The position numbers and the translations under genes were made by a program. Shown piece by piece: positions 31,492-38,992 of a DNA stretch of 50,458 nt. Source of the stretch: Phycisphaerales bacterium (GTDB lineage: Bacteria; Planctomycetota; Phycisphaerae; Phycisphaerales; UBA1924); contig JALWOY010000167.1 in the NCBI GenBank assembly GCA_027083355.1, positions 1 to 50,458 on the forward strand, in the 5' to 3' direction. Within the stretch, counting starts at the first letter, position 1. Each line of letters begins with the position of its first letter. The notes under the pieces are model-generated. The model was not told the origin of the DNA and did not search any database. It worked only from the letters and a program-made list of their open reading frames with translations.

Positions 31492-33840
31492 ATGGCATCC
31501 GCACGCGGCATCCGGGCAGGGGCGGCCTACATCGAGCTCTACGCCAACGACAACCGTCTGGTGCGAGGTCTCAATCGCGCCCAGAAACGGCTCAAAGCGT
31601 TCGGCTCGTCCGTGCAGCGCATCGGCGCACGCCTGACCGGCATCGGCACCGGATTGGCTGCGGGCTTTGCGATCTCGACCCGTGTGTTCGCGGGGTTCGA
31701 TGACCGGATGCGTCAGGTGCGGGCCGTGACGGGCGCAACCGAAGCCCAGTTCCAGTCGCTGCGTGAGGAAGCCAAACGCCTCGGCCGGACGACCTCGTTC
31801 ACCGCGGGCCAGGTTGCCGAGGCAATGACCGAACTCGGCCGGGCCGGGTTCAAGCCCGAGGCGATCCTGTCGAGCACCGAGGCGGTGTTGGCACTGGCCC
31901 GGGCGACGAGCACCGAACTCCCCCGAGCCACCGAGATCGCCGGGGCGGCCTTGCGTGGATTCGCCCTGCCCGTCGATCAGATGGCGCGTGTGACGGATGT
32001 CCTCACCGCGACCGCCAACGGTAGTGCCCAGACACTCGACGATCTGGCTGAAGCACTCAAACCCGTCGCACCCATCGCCGTCGAAGCGGGTGCGAGCATC
32101 GAGGAGACGGCAGCCGCAATCGCTGTGCTGGCCAACAACGGCATCAAGGGTTCGCTGGCGGGCAACGCACTGGCTCGTGCGTACAAGAACCTCTCCAAAG
32201 AATCGAACCAGACCCAGCTCCGCAAGATCGGTGTCGAGGCGGTCGATGCGCAGGGGAATCTGCGACCACTGGCCGACATCCTCAACGACCTGGCCAAGGC
32301 AACCAAAGGACTCGGCTCGGCCCAGCGGTTGTCGATCTTCGAGACCTTGTTCGGGCGAGGCCAAGCCGCCGCCCTCAAACTCGCATCGTCGGCTGAGGCG
32401 TTCGATGCGTTGCAAGACCAGATCAAGAACTCCGCTGGGTTGGCGGTCAAGACGGCTGAGGAAATGGACGCGGGGATCGGTGGCTCGTTCCGCAAACTGC
32501 TCTCGGCCGTCGAGGGCATCGCGATCGCAATCGGCGAGGCGATCCAGAAACCGGTCCGGCGGGCGGCCGACGCGATCACCAAGATCGCGGGTTGGATCAC
32601 CAACCTTATCAATCAGAACCGCCAGCTCGTCGTGACGATCCTCAAGCTGACCGCCGTTGTGATCGGGATCGGCATCGCCTTGGTTGTCGCCGGGGCTGCG
32701 ATCGTGGCCATCGGTGCGGTGTTCGGATCACTCGCCGCGATCATCACCGGCGTCGGCGCAGCGATCGGGATCATGGGCACGGTGCTTGCCGCGTTGCTCT
32801 CACCGATCGGATTGGTTGCCGTCGCAGTGGTTGGGATCGGAGCTGCGATCCTGGTTTCGAGCGGTGCCGGGGGCGAGGCGCTCAACTGGCTGGGTGAGCA
32901 GTTCGGAAAACTCAAAGCCACCGTGACGAAGGTCGTCGGCGGAATATCTGATGCGTTGGCGGCTGGAGATGTTGCGTTGGCTGCCCAGATTCTCTGGCTC
33001 TCCCTCAAGCTCGTCTGGCAGAGGGGCGTCGCCGCGATCAACGGGGCCTGGCTCGAAGCCAAGCGATTCTTCATCAGCACGGCTCAGAAGATGTGGTTCG
33101 GGGCACTGGCCGCCGCCCAGATCGGCTTCCATGCCATCGAAGTTGCGTGGATTGAGACGACTTCGTTCCTCTCCAAGACCTGGACCAACTTCACCAGCGG
33201 CTTCAAGAAGATCTGGGAGACGGCGACCTCGTTCGTGGCCAAGCGGATGCTGGAGATTCAAGGTCTGTTCGATTCATCGCTTGATGTGACCGCTGCGAAG
33301 AAGGCGGTGGACGATCAGCTCGATTCACGCCTGGCTGAAATCGAATCGCAGGCCCAGCAGGCACTCGACCAACGGGATCAGAAGCGGCAACGCCAACGCG
33401 AGCAAGCCGCCCAAGAAAACGAAGCCACACTCGCCGAGATCGGTCGACAGTTCGACGAGGCCCAGAAGGCGCTCGACGACCGCACCAACACCAAGATCGA
33501 AGAGACGCAGAAGGCGCTCGATGACGCCCGCAAGAAACTCGACGAAGCCATCGCCAAGGCCGCCAGGGAACGCAAGGACGCGCAGAACGCCGGGGCCGAT
33601 GCCAACGCACCCGACTCGGCAGACAACCTCGTCGCCCGCATCCAGAAACAACTCGCGGGGCTGGGCAGCACCATCTCCGGCAAGACAACCGTCCGCGGCA
33701 CCTTCAACGCGCTGGCCGTGCAGAGTCTCGCGGCCAGTGACCCCGTCGCCGAACGCACAGCCAAGGCCAGCGAGCAGACCGCCAGGAACACCAGACAACT
33801 CGTCACCGCCGCCCAGACCGGCGGCCTGACCTTCGCATAA
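31492..33840 (+). CDS. Tail tape measure protein
   Basis: The product is about 782 residues from ATG 31492 (CGGAG upstream; ATG 31486 is two codons earlier). The N-terminal third is a TP901-type tape measure domain (FDDRMRQVRAVTGATEAQFQ, LREEAKRLGRTTSFTAGQVA, LAEALKPVAPIAVEAGASIE). The middle has several hydrophobic segments (VVTILKLTAVVIGIGIALVV; ATVLAALLSPIGLVAV-like text). The C-terminal third is a long charged coiled coil rich in Ala, Gln, Asp and Arg. The length suggests a tail near 110-120 nm, using the usual relation of about 0.15 nm per residue. Confidence 0.93.
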   Translation: MASARGIRAGAAYIELYANDNRLVRGLNRAQKRLKAFGSSVQRIGARLTGIGTGLAAGFAISTRVFAGFDDRMRQVRAVTGATEAQFQSLREEAKRLGRTTSFTAGQVAEAMTELGRAGFKPEAILSSTEAVLALARATSTELPRATEIAGAALRGFALPVDQMARVTDVLTATANGSAQTLDDLAEALKPVAPIAVEAGASIEETAAAIAVLANNGIKGSLAGNALARAYKNLSKESNQTQLRKIGVEAVDAQGNLRPLADILNDLAKATKGLGSAQRLSIFETLFGRGQAAALKLASSAEAFDALQDQIKNSAGLAVKTAEEMDAGIGGSFRKLLSAVEGIAIAIGEAIQKPVRRAADAITKIAGWITNLINQNRQLVVTILKLTAVVIGIGIALVVAGAAIVAIGAVFGSLAAIITGVGAAIGIMGTVLAALLSPIGLVAVAVVGIGAAILVSSGAGGEALNWLGEQFGKLKATVTKVVGGISDALAAGDVALAAQILWLSLKLVWQRGVAAINGAWLEAKRFFISTAQKMWFGALAAAQIGFHAIEVAWIETTSFLSKTWTNFTSGFKKIWETATSFVAKRMLEIQGLFDSSLDVTAAKKAVDDQLDSRLAEIESQAQQALDQRDQKRQRQREQAAQENEATLAEIGRQFDEAQKALDDRTNTKIEETQKALDDARKKLDEAIAKAARERKDAQNAGADANAPDSADNLVARIQKQLAGLGSTISGKTTVRGTFNALAVQSLAASDPVAERTAKASEQTARNTRQLVTAAQTGGLTFA

Positions 33841-33864
33841 CCCCCACGAACGGAGATCAATTTC

Positions 33865-34674
33865 GTGCCCATCACGGTGACCGAAAAGTTCGAATCCCGC
33901 CGTTCGACTACGGGTGACAACCCGTCGGCCGAGCTCGGCTACACCGTGCGCGGCACCGATGACGACCTCGCGGCCCGCACCGCCGTCGAAAACGCCAGCC
34001 CGACGACCTACGACAACCTGCCGCGCCAGGCGGTGGCCGTCGAGCCCGTCGGGCCAGATCACTGGGACGCGACGGTGCGCTACGCGCCCAACCAGTTGTC
34101 ATCGCCACCGCAAACCGGCGAGAGTGTCTTCAACTTCGACACCGGTGGCGGCACGCAGCACATCACCCAGAGCAAAGCCACCGTCGGCACCTACGCCGCC
34201 CCGGGTTCGACCGCACCGGACTTCCAGGGCGCGATCGGCGTGACAGCAGACAGCGTCAACGGCGTGGACATCACAGTGCCCGTCTACCAGTTCTCCGAGA
34301 CGCACTACCTGCCGCCCGAAGTTGTGACCGAGTCGTACAAGGGCACGCTCTTCAGCCTCACCGGCAAGGTCAACAACGGCTCGTTCCGCGGGTTCGCAGC
34401 GGGCGAGCTGCTCTTCCTCGGCGCGACCGGCTCGCGTCGGGGGACTGGTTCAGATGACGATTGGGAGATCACCTTCCGCTTCGCGGCCAGCCCGAATGTC
34501 ACCGGCCTCTCTGTCGGCCCGATCACCGGCATCAACAAGAAGGGATGGGAGTACCTCTGGGTGCGCTACGCCGACGCCGAGGACACGGGGTCGGGCACGA
34601 TCGTCAAGCGACCCATCGCGGCGTATGTCGAGCGGGTCTACGACGATGGCAACTTCGGAGGGCTCGGGATATGA
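33865..34674 (+). CDS. Distal tail/baseplate protein
   Basis: The 269-residue protein from GTG 33865 is beta-rich (EKFESRRSTTGDNPSAELGY; WDATVRYAPNQLSSPPQTGE; FSLTGKVNNGSFRGFAAGEL; YLWVRYADAEDTGSGTIV). It directly follows the tape measure and is probably a distal tail or hub component. It overlaps the next gene by four bases (ATGA). No specific family is recognised. Confidence 0.7.
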   Translation: MPITVTEKFESRRSTTGDNPSAELGYTVRGTDDDLAARTAVENASPTTYDNLPRQAVAVEPVGPDHWDATVRYAPNQLSSPPQTGESVFNFDTGGGTQHITQSKATVGTYAAPGSTAPDFQGAIGVTADSVNGVDITVPVYQFSETHYLPPEVVTESYKGTLFSLTGKVNNGSFRGFAAGELLFLGATGSRRGTGSDDDWEITFRFAASPNVTGLSVGPITGINKKGWEYLWVRYADAEDTGSGTIVKRPIAAYVERVYDDGNFGGLGI

Positions 34675-35705
34675 GCGGCGACGCATTCACCAAGGTCCGA
34701 ACCGGCCAGCGGCTGGTCATCCCCGCGCGGGCGTACAACGCCTTCGTCGACGCGGCGGTGGATCACCGATCGCGCGAGCGCAACACCACGGGCGACCCGC
34801 GCCCGGATGCATTGCATCGCGGCATCGTGCTGGTGCGCAACGACATGACCGAGACATTGCCCGCGTTCAACGCGCTGGCGATCGCGGGGCCGCTCATCGA
34901 ACCGGGCGACGGTGATCAGGAGCGGACATTCCAGGGACGAACGCCATTGATCGGTGAGAAGGCGACCGAAGACTCGCCGCCGTTGTCGTTCGTGGTGGCG
35001 CAAGAGGCGATCGAACCGGGTGGACTCGGACGCTGCGTGCTCTCCGGCACCACGCCCGCCAAGATCACGGTCGTCGACGAGAGCGATACGACCTGCGAAC
35101 TCACCACCGACGAAACGGTACTGACCACCTCGCCGCTGGGCGGTGCGCCGATCCTCTGGAAAGAACCCGGCACCGGCGAGAAGTGGGCGGTGATCGAACT
35201 CGGTCGACCGTCGCTCGGGCGCATCACGGCCGTGCTTGGCGAGGGTCAACTCATCCCCACCGAAGCCAACCGCTGGCGCTACCCGTGGGTCGAGGCCCGC
35301 CTCGACGGCGACCCGGGCAGCGAAACCTACCTGCGCTATGTGCCCGTGCCCGACGGCCTCTCGTCCCAATCACCCGGGGGCGGCGAGGACCCGGCCCGTA
35401 TGGCGATCAACCGCTTCGAAGCGCACCACTGCGACGACTCCGTGCCCGGCACCGGCTTCGAGGGCTTGCTCGGCGTGGGCCCGGTGTGTGATCTGCCCGG
35501 CGTGCTGCACAACTGCCCGCCTGCACGGTCGCTCGAGACGCGCCTCGCGCCGATCCCGATCGGCGTCACCGTGCAACTGACCTGCGAGCGCGACACGAAG
35601 GGCAACCCGGTCTGGATCTTCGAGGCGATGAGCTGCGTCGAGATCGCCGACCCGGCCGATGGCGATCGGAAATTCAACCTCATCGCAGCGGGAGGTGGCG
35701 GATGA
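34671..35705 (+). CDS. Structural protein of the distal tail cluster, unrecognised
   Basis: The 344-residue protein starts in the ATGA overlap (MSGDAFTKVRTGQRLVIPAR). It is beta-rich with many Pro and Gly, and has six cysteines in the C-terminal third (HHCDD, GPVCDLPGVLHNCPP, LTCERD, MSCVEI), suggesting a metal site or disulfides in the mature virion. A tail-tip or fibre-attachment role is inferred from position. Confidence 0.62.
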   Translation: MSGDAFTKVRTGQRLVIPARAYNAFVDAAVDHRSRERNTTGDPRPDALHRGIVLVRNDMTETLPAFNALAIAGPLIEPGDGDQERTFQGRTPLIGEKATEDSPPLSFVVAQEAIEPGGLGRCVLSGTTPAKITVVDESDTTCELTTDETVLTTSPLGGAPILWKEPGTGEKWAVIELGRPSLGRITAVLGEGQLIPTEANRWRYPWVEARLDGDPGSETYLRYVPVPDGLSSQSPGGGEDPARMAINRFEAHHCDDSVPGTGFEGLLGVGPVCDLPGVLHNCPPARSLETRLAPIPIGVTVQLTCERDTKGNPVWIFEAMSCVEIADPADGDRKFNLIAAGGGG

Positions 35706-36298
35706 CAACCCCCACGATGACAACCCCCACCAGGAACACAACCGATCTCAACGCACGCCGTGCGCACGAGCGGGAGAAGTATGTCGAGTTGGCCGCACGC
35801 CCCGGTTCGTCGTACGGCTCGACCAACCACGGCAGGCACGCTGTCCGAATCGTGCAACGCTGGAAGCCGCGCCTTGTGGTCGACTTCGGATGCGGCCGCA
35901 ACGATTTCGTCCAGCACCTCCGCCGCCTCGGCTTTGACGGCCTCGGCATCGACTTCGCCTTCCCCGAGGCCGACATCGCCAAACCGATGCACGCGACGGG
36001 CCTGCTCGACGGCGTGGCCGATGTCGTGACGAGCTTCGATGCGATGGAACACCTGTTGCCGCATGATGTGAACCCGGTGCTCGACGAGATGCGGCGTGTC
36101 GCCCGGCCGAGGGCGTGGTTCTGCTTCTCGATCAGCACACGCCCGAGCCGGATCACCGTGCAGGGTGAGAACCTCCACCCGACCGTACGGCCGATGCGTT
36201 GGTGGCTCGACCGCATCGCCCGCGTCGGCATCGTCAACAACGCCCGCGCCGAGGGCCGCTACATCACCGGGAGATTCCTGGCGGAGGGCCGCCCATGA
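35702..36298 (+). CDS. SAM-dependent methyltransferase
   Basis: The 198-residue protein begins with repeated Thr/Pro text (MTTPTMTTPTRNTT) and continues as a class I methyltransferase: motif I (LVVDFGCGRNDFVQHL), the acidic residue after strand 2 (GLGIDFAFPEADI), and DVVTSFDAMEHLLPHDVNPV with the post-motif text of the Methyltransf_11 type. The substrate is unknown. It overlaps both neighbours by four bases and may modify a virion protein or a sugar made with the DUF115-like product. Confidence 0.82.
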   Translation: MTTPTMTTPTRNTTDLNARRAHEREKYVELAARPGSSYGSTNHGRHAVRIVQRWKPRLVVDFGCGRNDFVQHLRRLGFDGLGIDFAFPEADIAKPMHATGLLDGVADVVTSFDAMEHLLPHDVNPVLDEMRRVARPRAWFCFSISTRPSRITVQGENLHPTVRPMRWWLDRIARVGIVNNARAEGRYITGRFLAEGRP

Positions 36299-37203
36299 AC
36301 CGCCCGAACCAGTCCGACATCATCGCCCTCCAGCACGGCCTCAAGAACCGCGCCCCTGCCCGCACCGGCCTGCGGCTCTATACCGCCGACTTCGACTCCG
36401 TCTCGATGGCCAACTTCTATCGAGGGCGTTCCGCGTTCCTCATGCTCTCCGGCCCGTCGCTCAACCAACTCGACCTCTCCCTGCTCAACCAACGCGGCAT
36501 CGTCACGATGGGCGTCAACAACGCATGGACGATCCATCGCCCGACCCTCTGGACATGCGTCGATGACCCGGGCCGGTTCATCGACACCGGCTGGAAGGAC
36601 CCGGGTATCCTCAAGTTCGTGCCCGTGTGTCACCGTGTCCGCAAACTGCGCATCCAACTCCCCGACGGCACATTGAAACCCAGCGCCTTCCATGTCAGCC
36701 AGATGCCCAGCGTCTTGTTCTACCGCCGCAGCAATCACTTCGATCACCAGCGCTTCCTCACCGGCGATACGGTCCCCTGGGGCAACGAGGGCAAGCACGC
36801 CGATTCACTGGGTATCAAGGGCAAACGCAGCGTCATGCTCGCCGCCCTCCGCTTGCTGCACCACCTCGGCTTTCGGACGGTGTACCTGCTCGGCTGCGAC
36901 TTCAAGATGGCCACTGATCGCAAGTATGCCTTTGACGAGACGCGAGAAGCGGCTGCCATCCGACACAACAACGCGCTCTACGACGCATTGAGCCGGCGCT
37001 TCGAGGCATTGCTGCCGCACTTCGAGAAGCACAGGTTCCGTGTGGTCAATTGCTCGCCGGGCAGTGCGTTGAGCGTGTTTGAGCGGATGAACTACGAGGA
37101 TGCGATCGCCGCTGTGACGGCCGAGTGCGCCAAGCCCGTGTGCACACAGGGCTGGTACACCCCGGCCAACAAACCGAAACAGCACGCGGAGGCCAAGGCA
37201 TGA
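36295..37203 (+). CDS. DUF115-like glycosyltransferase-related protein
   Basis: The 302-residue protein contains FLMLSGPSLNQLDLSLLNQR, VTMGVNNAWTIHRPTLWTCV, DDPGRF and later HLGFRTVYLLGCDFKMATDR. This is the DUF115 or MptE-like pattern seen in surface-glycan and flagellin-modifying enzymes and in phage proteins. It is coupled to the methyltransferase upstream and the Hint-domain protein downstream, so it may decorate the Ser/Gly-rich protein. That is inference. Confidence 0.72.
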   Translation: MNRPNQSDIIALQHGLKNRAPARTGLRLYTADFDSVSMANFYRGRSAFLMLSGPSLNQLDLSLLNQRGIVTMGVNNAWTIHRPTLWTCVDDPGRFIDTGWKDPGILKFVPVCHRVRKLRIQLPDGTLKPSAFHVSQMPSVLFYRRSNHFDHQRFLTGDTVPWGNEGKHADSLGIKGKRSVMLAALRLLHHLGFRTVYLLGCDFKMATDRKYAFDETREAAAIRHNNALYDALSRRFEALLPHFEKHRFRVVNCSPGSALSVFERMNYEDAIAAVTAECAKPVCTQGWYTPANKPKQHAEAKA

Positions 37204-38588
37204 GCGAGCCGACACGCTACTACCTCTTCCTGCCCGTCTGGGCGACCGGCCGAGCCCCCGACGGCGGCGGTTCGAGCGAGCTCTCCACGCCGACCGAATC
37301 CGTGTCGTCGATGAGCAGCAGCACCGAAAGTACGATGCCATCGAGCTCGACCGAAACCGACAGCTGGACCAGTTCAACCCCAAGCTGGACATCGACGGAA
37401 TGGAGCTCGTCATCGAGTTCATCGTCGAGCACTTCGTCCAGCCCATCTTCAAGCATGTCGTCGACCCAATCGAGCACCGAAGGCAGCGTCTCATCGAGCG
37501 GCCTGTCGAGTTCGCCCAGCGGCGGATCGACTGGCGGGTCAACTAGCGGTGGATCGACCGGTGGTTCGAGTGTTCTGTCATCAACCGGCAGTTCGCAGAT
37601 GAGTTCCTCGGCCAGCTCCACCGAATCCGGCTTCAGTTCGTCCGCAGGCTCGTCCGGCCCCGGTTCATCGGGACCGGGTTCGTCCGGTGGTGGCTCATCT
37701 GGTGGGGGTTCGTCTGGCGGTGGCTCAACGGGAGGCGGCTCATCCGGCGGCGGTTCCACAGGCGGATCATCCAGCATGAGTTCCGTATCCAGCTCGTCGG
37801 CTTCGAGTTCGTCGAGTGGTTCGAGCAGTGGCAGTTCCAGCGGTTCATCTGGTGGCTCAAGCGGGGGTTCGAGTGGGGGGGCCGGCTCCAACTGCTTCCT
37901 CTTCGGCACGCTTGTTCATGTGACACCCACACGGCGCGTCCCCATCGAATCGCTTCAGCCGGGAGACCAGATCCTCTCGATGGCTGTACCCGGGCTTGAG
38001 GTCGATACACCCTTCCGCGCCCAGTACGACTGGCAGTCCACCGAAGGCCTCGACGATGCCCGCATCCGACCGGCCATCGTCTCGCAGATCACCCTCGGCG
38101 AGCACGACGGCTTCTTCGTCATCAACGGCCGGATCAAGGCGACATTCGAGCACCCCTTCCTCATCCGCCGCGGCGACGCCTGGGGCTTCTGCTCCGCCGA
38201 CCTGCTCCAAATCGGCGACCACCTCGTCACGCCCGATCTCAACGAGGAACCGATCACCACCATCGAACGCATCCCCGGCCGCGTCCGTACAGCGTCCATC
38301 ACCGTCCCCGGCACGAACACCTACCTTGCCGACGGGGCGTGGGTTCACAACGACCTGGCCAAGACGGGCGGCCTCTCCGGCGGCATCGGCAACACCTCCG
38401 GCGGCTCGGGATCGGCCAGCGCCTCAGGCTCAGGAAGCGGATCGGGTAGCGGGTCCAGTTCCGGCAGCAAGTCCAGCGGCTCGAGCTTTGCCAGCTCATC
38501 CGGCAGTGGCTCCTCCTCATCCGGCGGCTCGAACCTGACTCAATTCAGCAGCGTGTTGAGTGGCTCAGGGAGTCAAAACGAGAAGTAG
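37200..38588 (+). CDS. Ser/Gly-rich protein with an intein-like Hint domain
   Basis: The 462-residue protein starts in an ATGA overlap behind GGAGG. Residues 20-230 and 392-455 are almost entirely Ser, Gly and Thr. Between them is a Hint domain from Cys232 to Asn384. Its block A is CFLFGTLV with VPIESLQPGDQILS, block B is TFEHPFLI (Thr315, His318), and the C-terminal block is NTYLADGAWVHN followed by Asp385. The 153-residue size fits bacterial intein-like (BIL) domains, which catalyse N-terminal cleavage and C-terminal Asn cyclisation. With Asp rather than Ser, Thr or Cys at +1, splicing is unlikely but cleavage or ligation to other nucleophiles is possible. It is the last phage gene; it is probably virion-associated. 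Confidence 0.85.
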   Translation: MSEPTRYYLFLPVWATGRAPDGGGSSELSTPTESVSSMSSSTESTMPSSSTETDSWTSSTPSWTSTEWSSSSSSSSSTSSSPSSSMSSTQSSTEGSVSSSGLSSSPSGGSTGGSTSGGSTGGSSVLSSTGSSQMSSSASSTESGFSSSAGSSGPGSSGPGSSGGGSSGGGSSGGGSTGGGSSGGGSTGGSSSMSSVSSSSASSSSSGSSSGSSSGSSGGSSGGSSGGAGSNCFLFGTLVHVTPTRRVPIESLQPGDQILSMAVPGLEVDTPFRAQYDWQSTEGLDDARIRPAIVSQITLGEHDGFFVINGRIKATFEHPFLIRRGDAWGFCSADLLQIGDHLVTPDLNEEPITTIERIPGRVRTASITVPGTNTYLADGAWVHNDLAKTGGLSGGIGNTSGGSGSASASGSGSGSGSGSSSGSKSSGSSFASSSGSGSSSSGGSNLTQFSSVLSGSGSQNEK

Positions 38589-38637
38589 CCATTCGGCTTG
38601 TGCAACTATCGCCCTCAGCCCGAAAAATCGCAGAACA

Positions 38638-38692
38638 TTGACAAACCCCGAAACGCAGCTAGCATTGATCACGTGCTTTATCACGTGATCAA
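38638..38692 (+). promoter_or_regulatory. Promoter with overlapping operator of the defence operon
   Basis: A perfect -35 hexamer TTGACA (38638-38643) is followed 16 bases later by TAGCAT (38660-38665). A perfect 11-base inverted repeat overlaps the expected transcription start: TTGATCACGTG (38665-38675), six-base spacer CTTTAT, CACGTGATCAA (38682-38692). The XRE gene starts at 38721, so autorepression through this palindrome is the simple reading. Confidence 0.75.
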
Positions 38693-38720
38693 CCAAGCGG
38701 CGTAACCGGGAGATACCAAG

Positions 38721-38948
38721 TTGACCCAGAACACCGATCCTGCGGCACTGATCCGGGAGGTCCGAGGACGCCTCGGGCTTACCCAGGAGAAGTTTGCTGC
38801 CAGGCTGGGGGTGACGCTACCGACGATCAATCGGTGGGAAAATGGTCGCACGAAACCGTCGCCTTTGGCACTCCGCACCCTACGGGAGGTCGTGGCCGGA
38901 ATGGGCGCAGAGGGCAAGGACCTGATGGACAGGTGCTCGCCGGAATGA
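38721..38948 (+). CDS. XRE-family regulator (control protein) of the defence operon
   Basis: TTG 38721 follows GGGAG. The 75-residue protein is a single helix-turn-helix domain (IREVRGRLGLTQEKFAARLG, VTLPTINRWENGRTKPSPLA). It sits between the palindromic promoter and hsdR. Control proteins of restriction-modification systems have this size and place and delay restriction until methylation is established. No terminator follows before hsdR, so the regulator probably controls the whole set of genes to 49409. Confidence 0.88.
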   Translation: MTQNTDPAALIREVRGRLGLTQEKFAARLGVTLPTINRWENGRTKPSPLALRTLREVVAGMGAEGKDLMDRCSPE

Positions 38949-38992
38949 CTGCGCTGAACAGAGTATTTTTATCGAGATACTGAGGAGTCCGG

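Noticed and set aside
37220-37909. Pro/Glu/Asp-rich minus-strand frame and apparent repeats suggesting CRISPR or satellite DNA
   Set aside because: They are the reverse complement and internal repetition of the Ser/Gly coding tract. Repeat units are irregular and no spacers of constant length occur, so it is not a CRISPR array.
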